A stretch of 64,000 nt of DNA. Source: Voacanga thouarsii. Taxonomy: Eukaryota; Streptophyta; Magnoliopsida; Gentianales; Apocynaceae. This document shows positions 1 to 11,368 of the stretch, in pieces (within the stretch, counting starts at the first letter, position 1; the number at the start of each line of letters is the position of its first letter). The notes below the pieces were generated by a model. The model ran no database searches and was not told the origin of the DNA. It saw nothing but the letters and a program-made list of their open reading frames with translations. A program made the translations under genes and the position numbers. The DNA lies in the NCBI GenBank assembly GCA_026120185.1, contig JANUWF010001937.1:2728001-2792000 (forward strand), written 5' to 3'.

Positions 1-332
1 ACGTTTTCCAGAGTATGGGCGGCGCCATCTTGGTTGCTAGAGCCGGTGTCAGTTTGATTTTGTTCTGGGCATTTTTTTGATTTTTTCTGTCGCTTCGAAG
101 TTTGTGCCAACAGTGTGTGGCCGGCACCAGTTCCTCTGCCCTAGCCGGTGCTGCCTAGTTTTAGTTTGCGACGTTTTTGCCTTATTTTACTCCTAAAATC
201 TGAAATAATGTGCAAAATATCTTTTCAAGGGTAAAATCTCAAAAATGAAGAAATATGACTAGTTATTGAACAAAATGTATCACAAAATAGCCTAAATAAC
301 TAGGAAAAATATGACTAATTTAGCCCCTATTA
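1..332 (-). repeat. 3' LTR (partial) of Tat/Athila-like element gag3
   Basis: On the minus strand this reads as the start of the LTR family whose complete plus-strand copies lie at 993-2868 and 41170-42606. The shared opening includes GGGGCTAAATTAG and TTCCTAGTTATTT. The terminal CA (TG on the minus strand) has become TA at 331-332. The window edge cuts the LTR. GC-rich modules at 18-158 fall 175-315 bases from the LTR start, the same place as in the copy at 41170. The LTR joins directly to 19 codons of gag. Confidence 0.8.
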
Positions 333-389
333 GTTATCTATAGTCTCACTACCATTATTTCCATCATTGTCATTTTGGTTTACCTCCAT
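333..389 (-). pseudogene. gag remnant (first 19 codons) of gag3
   Basis: Starting at the ATG complementary to 387-389, the minus strand encodes MEVNQNDNDGNNGSETIDN and then a stop. The first residues match the gag starts at 18154 (MEVNQPNNGG) and 20259 (MEVNENNNDR). After codon 19 the sequence runs straight into the 3' LTR, so the rest of gag and all of pol are deleted. The leader at 390-679 also closely follows the gag2 leader at 20260-20600. No function is expected. Confidence 0.75.
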
Positions 390-679
390 CTCTCCGGTTG
401 AACTGAATTGTATATCATTTTGCCTGAGTGCCATCCGAATCCTTGTTAACGTTCTTTCGATCTCAAGATCAAAATCCACTACCCCTAAAAATACAAGAAA
501 CATAAGATGATGAGATTACAAAATTTAAACTTAATTAAGTACAAAGTTTCACATGAACTAAATTAGTTTGTCAAGGTATATTTATACATACAACAAGATA
601 TGGCACTTAGTTACACGAAGAACATATATACATACAAACATGGTTAAATTAATAAAATCCTAACTTTCATGATATTGTG

Positions 680-696
680 CCTCGGCAACGATGCCA
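680..696 (-). other. Primer binding site of gag3 (tRNA-Asp type)
   Basis: The complement reads like TGGCATCGTTGCCGAGG, close to the TGGCGCCGTTGCCGGGG primer site typical of plant Athila/Tat gypsy elements, which matches the 3' end of tRNA-Asp. It lies 6 bases inside the LTR end at 703. The same site, less decayed, is at 18506-18523 and 20606-20623. Confidence 0.75.
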
Positions 697-702
697 AAAA
701 CT

Positions 703-884
703 TGATGTGTATGATTTAGGTGTATAAAAAACCATTCAAATGTAAATCTATCACTAGCCAAGTTTTAATTAAAACATTAATCTCAAATTATATATATAAG
801 TATACTCTTCATAAGCATAATATATGGAATTAATGAGTATCAATCCTCAAGGAACAACTACTATTAGTTGCCTTTCATCTATTG
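703..884 (-). repeat. 5' LTR of gag3, first part (resumes 11374-11452)
   Basis: The terminal part of the Tat-like LTR on the minus strand begins with TGATG (LTR 3' end ...CATCA). It aligns with the ends of the solo LTRs at 2700-2868 and 42430-42606 and with 20630 onward. Element H (885-11368) interrupts it after ...CATCTATTG. The LTR resumes at 11374 with TTTAACTGACTCAATAA, matching the uninterrupted text at 20790-20830. It is cut again at 11452 by copia E. Confidence 0.85.
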
Positions 885-992
885 TGATAGGAATCGCCCT
901 AGGCACGAAGGCCACTCAAAAGAAGACAAAGAGAAATACAAACCTATAATACCCTATATTTTCATAACGTAGTAGGCTATAACTTTGTGGGA

Positions 993-2868
993 TGATAGGG
1001 CCTAAATTAATCATATTTTTCCTAGTTATTTGAGGCTATTTTGTGATACATTTTGTGAAATAACTAGTCACATTCCTTCCTATTTGATATTTCCCTTATA
1101 AAAATGCTTTTCTGTAATTTTATGCAAAAATAAGGAAAAATTAGAGTTAATTGTGTGATTTTCCAGAATAGAGGTGCAACCAGTCCAGGAAGGAAGAACC
1201 GGCGCTAGTCTTCCACTGGAAAAATAGAGAAGTGCAGAGCAATTGGAAGAGCAAAGGAATTAAATGAAACAGGGTAATTAGAATTGGAAACAAAGAAACA
1301 TTTTTGGCTGGCTTCATCAATTAAGCCGACAATGAGAATAGGACAGCAGCAGCAAAAAAAAAGGAAAAAATGAGAGTTTCAATGGGGTCAGATGCAAAGT
1401 AAAGTCAACAATATCAGGCTGGAAAAGAAGCAACCGAAACAAGACAACAGGAAGAAGAAAGCAAACAATTTCGGTGGCTTGAAAACGGCTCAATCGAGCA
1501 GACACCACAAATAAAGAATTTCAGGAGCTGCGTGGCTTGGGTGGCGAGCTGATTGCAACAGCATGACAAAGCAAGAAAAGGGAAATCGGCTCAGTAGCAA
1601 GTCAATTTCGGCGGGTTGACAAATTTTGGACATCTCAATTTCAGCTAATTTCAGCAATTCTAATTCAACATCAGCCTCAACACTACACGACAAAACAAAA
1701 TCAAAAGTCCGAATTGAAGTTAAATTCTACAAAGTCAAGACGGTGGAATTCATTAATTTTTCTTAGGTTTTTATTTTAGCGATTTTTAATTCTTTTTTGT
1801 TTTTGATTTCTTTAAGTAATTACTTCTTCTTTACTTAGGATTCTTTTAGGAACTTTGTAAGGCTATAAATAAAGGCCAATTTACCCTAGAAAAGAGAGGT
1901 GCACAATGTAGGGACTTAGATTTATTTTGGAGTACATCACCAATATTTTCTTGAGATAAATGTTCAAGGAGGATTGTACAAGAAGGTCGACAAAGGAAGA
2001 AGAAGAAAGGCTTGTCTATGAGTATCTATTTCTTTCATTTGTTTTCTTTTTCTTTAACAATGATGTATTAATTGTTTTATTATAATTCAACATTATTTTA
2101 GATATTCATGATATTTAGAGTATTTGATCTTTTGATTAATTGATTATTTTTCTTGGTATTTAATTACTTGAGCTTATTACGAGATTAATTGGTTGGTTTT
2201 TCCTATTAATTCGCTGAGACCAAAGGGGTTGGTGGTGGTTTCAATTTATTACTTTCATATTTGTTGTCTATTAACTTGCTGAGACCAAGGGAGTTAATTG
2301 ATGAGGACTATGTAATTAAAGGTTAATTGATGTTTGCTCAGACCAAGAATTCATTGATTAATCTCATGTTTTAAATTAGCTGGGACCAAGGGAATTTAAT
2401 CAAGGATTGTGTTTAATGCATCTTTTGGATGAGTTAGTTGAGATGAGACCAAGTGATTCTAATTTATCTAGAAGGTAGTGATTTCATAGATTGAAAAATA
2501 AGTGAATCTATCTTAATCCTTCATGATGTCAAGAGAATAATTAGTTATGATAACGATTAAGTTCTTTAAAATCATGATTGTCAAAATAATAGTTTGAGTT
2601 ATATATTTCTTCATCCTTGAAATGTATATATTTTATTTTATTTTCCTTTTTATTTCTTTTTCACTTTATGGAGTCGGTTAAATAATAAAAGAAAAGTGAT
2701 TAATGTATACTTGTTCCTTGAGGATCGATACTCGTTTGAACCTTATGTTATGGTAATGATGAGTACACTTACTCATATGTGTAATTTGGGTTTAACATTT
2801 TAATGTAAACTTGATTGGGAATATGCTTAGTTTTTATATGATTTTTATACCTAAATAAATACGCATCA
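993..2868 (+). repeat. Solo LTR of Tat/Athila-like gypsy element (plus)
   Basis: This is a 1876-bp unit starting TGATAGGGCC and ending ACGCATCA, with a perfect target duplication TGGGA at 988-992 and 2869-2873. It is homologous along its length to the solo LTR at 41170-42606 and, on the opposite strand, to the gag3 LTR. There is no primer site or coding region beside it, so it is a solo LTR left by LTR-LTR recombination. It lies inside the minus Tekay-like solo LTR. The TATA box is at about 1863-1872. Confidence 0.93.
1863..1872 (+). promoter_or_regulatory. TATA box of the solo LTR
   Basis: CTATAAATAAAG sits in the middle of the LTR, and the homologous CTATAAATGT occurs at 41611-41620 in the other copy. 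This is the expected place for the U3/R promoter. Whether it is still active cannot be judged. Confidence 0.6.
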
Positions 2869-3440
2869 TGGGATGTCGCCCCATCTGAGTAATCAGACAA
2901 GGGGTCTTTATAACAAACTTTACTCAAAAGACAGCGGAAATTTTTTTCAACATAGAAAAGTACAAGAATTTAGCTTTTGATACATACACTCAAGGGTATA
3001 ATAGGTTTAAGATATAGCATGAGCCTCTAGGAGTCCACCGTGCTTTCACTATGCCTCTGATATTGAATTTTTCAAAATAGATAACACACGTGTGAGTATA
3101 ACGCACAATGAGTCCCGTGTGTGCTAATGTTTTACGAAAGAATCAGGACACATAAAACCTTTGTGGAAAAGCATATCATTTTCCTACCGGAAACAATTCT
3201 TAAACTCTCTAAAGAATAGTTTATTCATAACTTAATCATTTTTAAAAAACTGTATTTTAATGTCAATCCATTGCCCCAATTTTCAAATCACAGGTACATT
3301 TTTTCAATAGAAGGTCGGCTTGTATGCAAAGCTCACAAGGTTTCGCCTTCAGTGCCACGTATCATTCTTCTTAGACCACAACCTACATCACTCAACCATG
3401 CATTACTAGAATGGTAAGTACACCACAGCGTACTACCAAG

Positions 3441-3575
3441 AATCAAGTTAGTGCTTATGTCAAATATTCAAGTTAGTGCATATGCCAAGTATTCAAGTTA
3501 GTGCTTACGCCAAGTATTCAAGTTAGTGCATACACAAAGTAAGTTAGTGCTTATGCCAAGTATTCAAATTAGTCA
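3441..3575. repeat. 25-bp tandem repeat, about 5 units
   Basis: Unit ATTCAAGTTAGTGCATATGCC followed by AAGT, repeated about five times with a few substitutions (GCTTAC, GCATAC, GCTTAT variants). One unit is shortened by four bases. It lies within the minus-strand Tekay-like solo LTR. Confidence 0.85.
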
Positions 3576-3914
3576 TGTATTGGATTCAAGGATTGAAAAG
3601 TTCAAGAATTCAAGATTCATATTGTTCATCGTGTTTCCAAATCCATAAAAGGCTTGTACTTTAGCACATCAAGAAACCATTTTCCATACCAAGAAAACCA
3701 TTTTTAGGGCAAAATATCATTTTCTAGAATTTGATCCCACTGACTTGCAAGTCAGATAATAATTCCCACAGGCACCGCAGGGCCAATCAGTTTATTCCAC
3801 AAGCACATCAGGTCAATAAATAATTTTCGTGATCAAAATGTCGTTTTTCAAAAGTCAATCTCATATCGAGAGATAATTTTCCAAAATCATGTCGAAACAT
3901 GATAAAGAGTTCTT

Positions 3915-4330
3915 TTGACACATCAAAATAGGTTTTCAAGAGTATTCAGGTTATTTTGCTTGTACTCCATCACAAAAGTCATTTCAAAGGATATTCAGGT
4001 CATTTTATCCATACCTAATTCCAAAAGACTTTTTGAGGGTATTCGAGTCATTTTACCCTTACCCAATTTGAAAAGTGTTTACAAAAGTTCCAATAAGGAT
4101 ATTTCTATCATTTACTAAATACCCGATTCCAAGAATTTTCATAAAACAATCCAAGAAGGACATCTGGACTATTTTCCAAACACCCGATTTCAAAAGTAAC
4201 TCATTTCAAGAAATCCAAAATTCTAATTCAAAAAGAGAATTAAATTCAAAGTTTCTACACATGTTTCCATAAAGTGTTCCCATAAGGGTATTTCAGTTAA
4301 TTCATGAATACCCAATTCCAAAATTTACCA
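3915..4330. repeat. Degenerate repeats of about 58 bp
   Basis: A motif like GGGTATTCAGGTCATTTTA followed by CCCATACCCAATTCCAAAAG recurs six or more times, with insertions between copies. It is part of the Tekay-like solo LTR. Two overlapping reading frames here simply read through the repeat and are not genes. Confidence 0.65.
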
Positions 4331-7300
4331 TTTTCTAAAAATCCCATGTTTTTAATCCAAAAAGGACCAAATTCACAAATTCATGCTTTAATCATCTATT
4401 AAGGTTTCCAAGCTAAATATGAAGTTCATTCGAGCCCAAAGTGGCATAAGAATAAATCTTGCTTAGATAAACCTTAAATATATTCAAGTATTTCTAAAAT
4501 AGTACAAACCATAGTATTTCATGGAAAAGTGAAGCACACTAGCTTACAAAAAGTTGTAGAAATCAAAGGAACTCACCTCGCGTCCTAATTAACTTTTCCC
4601 GTTCACATTCGTTTGACCACCGTTTCCAATGTACCGTTGGCCGTTTACTGATAAATCTCAACCAAACATCATTTTTAGGTTAAATCATGTTTGGTCAAAA
4701 AGTAGCCGATGGTTAGTTGATGTGCCCAATGGGTAGCCGACGTCTAACCAAAGTGCCCGACGTTTACCTAACAGGGCCGACGGTTAGCCGATGGTTAAGG
4801 AAAACGTTCAACTATCATTCACGTCATTTTTCATCGTTTATTCAATTCTTTCATGTTCCTTTTCCCATATTCTTCCTCCCTTCATATACAAGGGATTCAC
4901 TCCATATTTCTCATTCATTTCATCCAAAAACACACAATTAAATCATCCTGAAGTTCATCCATTTTCGAACTAATTTTCTAGAATTCCACTGCTTAACACA
5001 TGATTTTGTTTTGTACATAACTTTCAATCCATAACTCTGATTTGTCTCTATGATATACCAAAATGACCATAAGACTCTGTATAGGGCTTTTTCAGATTCT
5101 TGGTTCTCGTGACATAATACAAGACAAAAATAGCCCCAGTAGTTTTATTGTTTTTAATCCATTTTTTATAAAACAACTTCACGTACTTATGCTTCTTGAT
5201 TTATAACACTTATATAACCCTTAATCCACTTTATTTTCCCTTAAAACAACCTTAATTCTTCAGGTTTTTAGGTTCATGAAAGCTACTAAGTTTTTATGCA
5301 AATAACATATAATCAACATCAACGTTCAAAAACAATCATATTCCATTGTCTTTAACGTTTAACCCCGTTTTTATCCCAATTCTACCACCTTTCTTCGCAA
5401 TCATGATCAACCCTTCAAGTCACCATTCAAATACCCTTATTCACCATACAAAATATACCTTATGGATCCTTCATTCAACTGGTACACACAGTTCCACACA
5501 TAAAGTCTCACATAGTACATAATAATCATTTCATCATCACAAATCTCATGTTTTCATGTTAAAATTCATATCAAAATGATCACCGTAATGAAATCTACAA
5601 CTTTAATTCTTGAAGCATAGGATTTTACCTTGTGTTTGAGATGTTCTAGCTTGATTTTTGCTCCAAGAATCACCAAACTCTCTAGAACACACACTTTCTC
5701 TCTCATTTTCCAATTTTCCTCAATTTTCTCTATCTTTTCTTTCATTTTTCTATCTTTTCTCTTCCTTTTCTTTTTGCCCTCTTTATGGACGAATTTTCTT
5801 GCTGAAATTCAGCTCCTCCACCACCATACATGGTCCAAATTGGTGACCATTTGGTCACAAGTTGTGGGCTATCCGCCACGTGTCGCAATTTCATTCGTTC
5901 ACCTATTTTTTTATTTATTTTGTAAAACTTATTTGATAAGCTTTATACTGTATGAAATATCATACAACCTCTCATAATGTGACACATTTCCTTATAGACC
6001 AATCACATACTGCTACACGTCTAAGTTTTACCTGTATTTCTAATTTTTCTCATAAATGACCAAAATCGGATCCGGAATAGAAACATATTTTACTTCACCA
6101 TTCAACTCCAAAAATTACACTGAATCTATTGGTAATACTTAAATTCTCTAATTATTTCTCATTTTGGTCAAATTTGAGGTCAAAGTCGTGGGCGCGATCA
6201 AAATGACGAAATTGCCCCCGATAACCTGAATAATTTATTTCAGACCAAAACATGCATTTCATCACACTGGTCAATTTTCATTCTTAGCGTACCTTGAAAT
6301 TCTTTTTTTATTAACAATAATAGCCTTCCAAAGATTTAGGGTACAGGTAGAACAAATCCAATAATTGCATTTAGGCCTCGGTAAAATATTATTATACCAA
6401 AATATTTATTTCATTATATCGATCATCTTTTGTTCTGGCCATTGATAGAAATTTTCATCCTATTACAAGTAGTAGCCATTTAAAGTACAAAACTAGGGGT
6501 TTTTACAAAACCATAGCTAATGGCACCTTAGGTGATATCTATTTTCAAGAGATTTCAACAGGAGTTTAAGGCCAACCAAGCTAACAAACCAAGGGCCAAG
6601 GGAATGATGAAGGAGTGAATAAAGAAAGGAAGGCCAAAACGAGTACAAAGAAGGCAACAATCCTTGTGGTTGGTCAAGTAAACAAATGAATAAGGATTAA
6701 AAGGTAAACGGGCAAATGAAGAAATACGACCCAAGGGAGCGTCAAATGAAAAAAAAAAAATTGGCTTCAAAACTGTTTGGAAGATCAAGGGAATGTATGG
6801 AAAAGGAATGGAAGAAATGGAGGTTATATGAGCAGGAATTGGAGTGCTAGAGCTGACCCAGCGCCAGCCTAGATCGATCGACTAGGCACCGGTTGTAATA
6901 TACAAAAATTCTTCAATTTTTGGCGCATGTACTGTTCCAATAGAACAAACCCGGCGTCGGCCCTAATAGCCCGACCCGGCGCCGACTGTGGACTTGTTAA
7001 TGTCCCGAAGTTTGTTCTAACATTTTGCGTACGAGTACTATTTCTCTAGACTAGACATAGAGCCACCCCCAGGAGGCCTACCTGACAACGGCCTTGTTCT
7101 GTAATCCGAATCCCTGATATTTTTCAAATATTTTGGGGTCATTTTATAATATTTACAAAGGAGTTAGGGCAAGATATCTATATATATGCTCTTATAAAAA
7201 TTGTAAACAAGAACCTTTAGAGGCATATGAAATTGTGAGAGTTTAAGAACTCTTTGAGAGATTTGAAGAGGGTGATCCTCTTGGGTGATGTTCATTAAAT

Positions 7301-7623
7301 ATCAAGACTAAATCAAAGGATTTAGTCTTACATTTGATCTTGCCTCTAAATCATAAGAGATAATCTCAATTTCATCTCTATTCTATGTGCTAGGTTACCT
7401 AGTGTGTTTGATAGGATTGAGCTGTGTGCCTTTAAATTCCTATCATTGGTGTTCTAATTTTTGATAAATTAGAGTGTTAGGGTATCTTTGAAGTAGGCTA
7501 GATTCACATTATCACAAGAGTGTTAATTTGCTTTGCATTTTGATGTTCTTGTGTGTGAGTTTGTTAGGGTTCTTGTTTTGAGCATAATCCATAAATTTGG
7601 TGCTTTCCTAAGATCATATCAAG

Positions 7624-7636
7624 TGGTATCAGAGCT
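7624..7636 (+). other. Primer binding site of element H (tRNA-Met type)
   Basis: TGGTATCAGAGCT begins two bases after the 5' LTR end at 7621. TGGTATCAGAGC is the usual initiator tRNA-Met primer site of many plant LTR elements. Confidence 0.88.
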
Positions 7637-8398
7637 TGCATTATGTTGATTCAAATCAACTAACTTTCTATAGGCTAAAGTACAATCTTCTTCAAGATCT
7701 ATGGATTTTCAAATTTTCGTCACTTTTACTCTTGCTATTTTTTTATGTAAAAAACTTAAAATTGTGCCATGAAAATGTTGTTAATTTGACCCTATATGGT
7801 ATGTTGATGTTTGAGGTGTCATTTGGTGTTTGTTGATTTGAGGCCAAAACTAAGCTGAAATTTGCTATACAACTTTGAGCTACAGGATTACTCTCAATGT
7901 ATTTGATATATTGTCCTAATGAATTGTGATTGCTCATACTTGACTACCAAAGCTTCCACTAATGAAGTATGATGAATAATTTGTTTAGTAAAGAGCATTT
8001 AAGTGATTAGTAATTACTAAATTCTGATTGGGGTTGTGATAGCATCACTTACTATAACAACTCTTTGAAATCCATTCATCTTCCTTGTTGCACACCAAGT
8101 GTTTGATAAATTACCTTTAAGACACTTTCTTTCTTATCCCTTGGAATTTAATTGACTTGATTAGTAGAACTAAATCCTTTGAAGTGGGAAAGAGTTGGGA
8201 AGGACTTGAGTGTTGGATTAAAAGTTTAAAAAAAGCAAGAGGGTGAGTTCATTATGATAAAAGCCAAGAAGAGTGCAAACACGAGTGAAGAGTGACCACA
8301 CAAAAATTAAGTGTAAACACGTGAAGGAATGAAGTGAGAAATTTTTGTTGTGTTCTACTTAAATTTTGTGGGTAATTCTTTTGAAAGGAAAATTCACA

Positions 8399-8995
8399 AT
8401 GGCTTGTTGTAGTGAAAGTGAAGAGTATGACTATGATGAGGAGTCTTACTATGGTGTGAGTAGTTATGAGGAATATAATGAACATGAGCAAGAATATGAT
8501 GTTGATGACTATGAGAGCATGGGATATTTGGATGAATATGATCAGAGGCCTAGTACGAGTGGAATGAAGTATGATAGTTATGAAGGAGACCTAGGGAAAG
8601 AATGTGAGAACTTGAGTCCAATGGAAGATTGGAGTAGGGGTAGTGAAAAGAATGGAAAATCTTATTCAAGTGGAGAAGGATATGGTAGTTTTGAGGTACA
8701 AAATTAGAAATATGAAGAAGAAGAACATGAGAATGAGGAATATTGGAATAAGGAAGTTTATGTGGGAGGAGCGCAAAAGACAACCAAGCATGGGGTACAA
8801 AAGAACTTGAGGGAGCGTGAATGCAGAATATGTCAGAGTTTTGAGCACACTTCCTATGATTGTCCAAAAAGAGTTAAACAAAAGAGTAGTGGAGGATTGA
8901 CTTGTGAGAATTATTGTAGTAGAAGGCACACAAAGGTTGATTGTCTAAATAAATTGGCATATGAAAGATTTTATGGGGTGCACAATTGCAAATGA
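8399..8995 (+). pseudogene. Element H gag-like remnant with zinc knuckle
   Basis: Reading from ATG 8399 gives an acidic, Tyr/Ser/Glu-rich segment beginning MACCSESEEYDYDEESYYG, up to a stop at 8705-8707. A second frame (8762-8995) continues with a CCHC zinc knuckle, CRICQSFEHTSYDC (C-X2-C-X4-H-X4-C). A degenerate second knuckle-like stretch CENYCSRRHTKVDC has altered spacing. This resembles the C-terminal part of a gypsy gag. The conserved central gag domain expected before the knuckle is not recognisable, so it was deleted or never present. The retained knuckle suggests past nucleic-acid binding. It is inactive now because of the stop and frame change. Confidence 0.7.
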
Positions 8996-9167
8996 GAGAG
9001 ATAAATTGGGAAGCAAAAAGCGAGACTTGAGACTAAAGTGGCAAAAAAAAAAATGTTGTAGATGTTGAGGCCCCAAGAAGGGAAAGAAGTGAAGAAAACA
9101 CTTAGAGGGTTGAGCAAAGTGAATTACATAGCTTTGAGATGGAGGGAAAGCTAGAAAATGAGGCGAA

Positions 9168-9993
9168 ATGCCAAGGAATGCTCCATCAAATGTTGAGGAA
9201 AATGTTGATGAGCTTGATGAGGAGCTTAGTGATGATGAAGAAGAAGACGTGGAACTATGGAATTCAATAAATGGGGTGACAAAGGAAATTTACAACATTC
9301 TATTGTTTATAGAGGATAAGCCAAACCTATTAGGAGTGTTGGAAGAGAATAAGCAAGACGGAGTTAAAAATGCTTGTAAGGGAGTGGAAGAAGGAGAAAA
9401 TTCTCAAAGAGAGTATACTTTTTTCAAGGTGTCTAATCAAACAAAAACCATATAGTGTCCTCATTGATGGAAGGAGTTGTAAAAATGTTATTAGTGATAC
9501 ATTGGTGGAGGAGTTAAGAATAGAAACTTTGAAACACTCTAAACCCTACAAGTTATAATGGTTGAACAATTGTAAAGAGGTGAAGGTGAACAAACAAGCA
9601 AAAGTTTCCATTGATATAGGGAGATATAAGGATGAAGTAGTTTGTGATGTGTTTCCTATGCATGTTGGGCATATTTTGTTGGGAAGACCTTAGATGTTTG
9701 ATAGAGATGTGGTCCATGAAGGGAAGAGGAACACTTATTCTTTGAGAAAAGATAGAAAGAAAATCACTCTACTTCCCTTATCCCCTAGTGAGGTTTTGAG
9801 AGATCAAAATATCTTGAGGGAAAAAGAAAAGGAAAGAAGAGAGGGAAATGAGAGGAAAAAGAAGATGAGTGAGAAAAGAAATGAGGAGAAAAAAGGAGAG
9901 AACGGGGAAGAACAAAAGAAGGGGGAACAAGAGGTTGAGGTGAGAGAAGAAACAGAGATAAAATTTGAGGAAATAAAGGAAGACGGGGGATAA
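9168..9993 (+). pseudogene. Element H aspartic protease-like remnant and charged tail
   Basis: Frames at 9168-9455, 9370-9558 and 9694-9993 together give an acidic linker and then a gypsy protease region. The active-site segment reads VLIDGRSCKNVISDTLVEEL, where the family normally has I-D-S-G-S/T-C/S, so the catalytic Asp-Ser-Gly is altered. Further on comes a region ending in ILLGRP then a stop, and then FDRDVVHEG and SEVLRDQ, the usual sequence after the protease flap in this gypsy group. A Lys/Glu-rich tail follows where autonomous relatives continue into reverse transcriptase. Here it ends at 9993, with no RT before the LTR at 10204. Confidence 0.7.
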
Positions 9994-10190
9994 GAGGCTA
10001 GTGACCACTTCAAGTCAGAGAGAAAAGGCAAAGAGAGAAAAACAAGAAGACCAAAAAAGAAAAGAGAGAGGAGGTAAAATAAGAGGAAGTATAGAAAATA
10101 ATGAGGTATAATGCCATGATATTTTATTTTCACAAAAACTCTCTTGATTGAAATCTTGTACAGGATTTGATTCATGGATAAATTCTTTTC

Positions 10191-10203
10191 TAGAAGGAGA
10201 AAA
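10191..10203 (+). other. Polypurine tract of element H
   Basis: TAGAAGGAGAAA immediately precedes the 3' LTR start TGATAGG at 10204, as expected for plus-strand DNA priming. Confidence 0.75.
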
Positions 10204-11368
10204 TGATAGGAATCACCCCAGGTACAAAGGCTACTCAAAATAAGACAAAGAGAAATCCAAACCACAACTCATGGCACTTTGGGTAAGATCCATTTTCAAG
10301 AGACTTCAACAAGAGTTTAAGGCTAACCAAGCTAACAAACCAAGGGCCAAGAGAATGTTGAAGCAGTGAATAAAGAAAGGAAGACAAAAGGAGTACAATA
10401 AAGGTAACAATCCTTGTGGAAGGTTAAGCAAACAAATGAACAATGATTAATGGGCAAACGGGCAAATGAAGCAATGCGACCCAAGGAAGGGTTAAATGGA
10501 AACAATCTTAGCTTTAATGCTATTTAGAAGATCAAGGGAACACATGAAAAAGGAATGGAAAGAATGGAGGTCAAATGAGCAGGAATGGAAGTGCCCAGAG
10601 CTGACTCGACGCTGGCCCACATTGACTAACCAGGAATCAGTTGTGATCTGCAAAAATTCTTCAATTTTTGGCATTGGTACTGTTCCAATAGAATATACTT
10701 GGAGCCAGCCCTAACAGCCTAACCCGAGCCTGTTGTAGACTGGTTAAAGTCCCAAAATTTGTTCCAACTTTTTGGGTACGAGTATTTTTTCTCCAGATTG
10801 GACCCGACGCCACCCCTAGGAGGTCTACGTCGTACCGTACCTATTCTGTAACCTGAACCCTTGACGATTTTCAACTATTTCAGAGTTATTTTATAATATT
10901 TACAAAGTAGTTAGGGTAAAACATCTATATATATGCTCTTATAACCATCGTAAGCAAGAACTTTTGGAGGCATATGAAATTGTGAGAGTTCAAGAACTCT
11001 TTAAGAGCTTTGGAGAGGGTGATCCTCTTGGGTGATGTTTATTAAACATTAAGACTAAATCGAAGGATTTATTCCCACCTTTGATCTTGTTTCTAAATCT
11101 TAAGGGATAATATCAACTTTATTGTTGTTCTATATGCTAGGTTGCCTAGTATGTTTGATAGGATTGAGTTAGATGCCTTCAAATTCCTATCATTAGTATT
11201 CTAACTTTTGATAGATTAGGATATTAGGGTGTCTTTGAAGTAAGCTAGATTCATATTATCACAAGAGTATTAATTTTCTTTGCATTTTGATCTTTTTGTG
11301 TGTGAGTTTGTTAGGGTTTTTGTTTTGAGCATAATCCACAAATTTAGTGCTTTCCCAAGATCATATCA
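10204..11368 (+). repeat. 3' LTR of element H
   Basis: 1165 bp, TGATAGGAATC...GATCATATCA, homologous to the split 5' LTR. GC-rich modules are at 10601-10733, and a TATA-like ACATCTATATATATGC is at about 10921-10936. Copies differ by many single-base changes, so the insertion is old. Confidence 0.9.

Larger units (their letters stand above)
945..6507 (-). repeat. Solo LTR of Tekay-like gypsy element (minus), with nested solo LTR
   Basis: A perfect 5-bp target duplication AAACC (940-944 and 6508-6512) brackets a single LTR with no internal region. On the plus strand it opens TATAATACCC (TG decayed to TA) and ends TTTTTACA. The opening stretch with GTAGTAGG and GGGATGTCGCCCCAT is the reverse complement of the LTR end of element K (27640-27689). 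Without the nested Tat LTR it is about 3.7 kb, similar in size to K's 3.3-kb LTRs. It contains tandem repeats at 3441-3575 and 3915-4330. Open reading frames inside it look spurious. Confidence 0.88.
885..7621 (+). repeat. 5' LTR of element H (interrupted 945-6507)
   Basis: The LTR is 885-944 plus 6513-7621. The split is proven by the uninterrupted 3' LTR, where AGAGAAATCCAAACC at about 10250 continues directly into ACAACTCATGGC. GC-rich modules lie at 6855-6990. A TATA-like stretch TATCTATATATATGC at about 7175-7189 is the likely promoter. The LTR ends ...GATCATATCA at 7621, just before the primer site. Confidence 0.88.
885..11368 (+). mobile_element. Element H: non-autonomous Ty3/gypsy-like LTR retrotransposon
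   Basis: Two related LTRs (885-7621 after removing nested insertions, about 1169 bp; and 10204-11368, 1165 bp) both begin TGATAGGAATC and end AAGATCATATCA. They flank a 2.6-kb internal region with a tRNA-Met-type primer site, gag-like and protease-like remnants and a polypurine tract. Target duplication is TATTG on the left (880-884) and TATTA on the right (11369-11373), four of five bases. The target is the gag3 LTR. There is no RT, RNase H or integrase, so mobility would have needed enzymes from elsewhere. Nested inside its 5' LTR are a Tekay-like solo LTR and a Tat-like solo LTR. Confidence 0.9.

Noticed and set aside
1317..1693. Two overlapping minus-strand reading frames of 63 and 67 residues
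   Set aside because: They lie in the U3 part of the solo LTR at 993-2868, have no domain, and are not kept in the homologous LTR at 41170-42606.
3915..5977. Several plus-strand reading frames, one of 115 residues rich in Phe/Leu/Ser
   Set aside because: They sit in the minus-strand Tekay-like solo LTR and read through low-complexity and repeated sequence.
9778..10265. Minus-strand frame of 153 residues rich in Phe, Leu and Ser, looking like a membrane protein
   Set aside because: It is the antisense shadow of the Lys/Glu-rich tail of element H; GAA/AAG codons read backwards give Phe/Leu/Ser.
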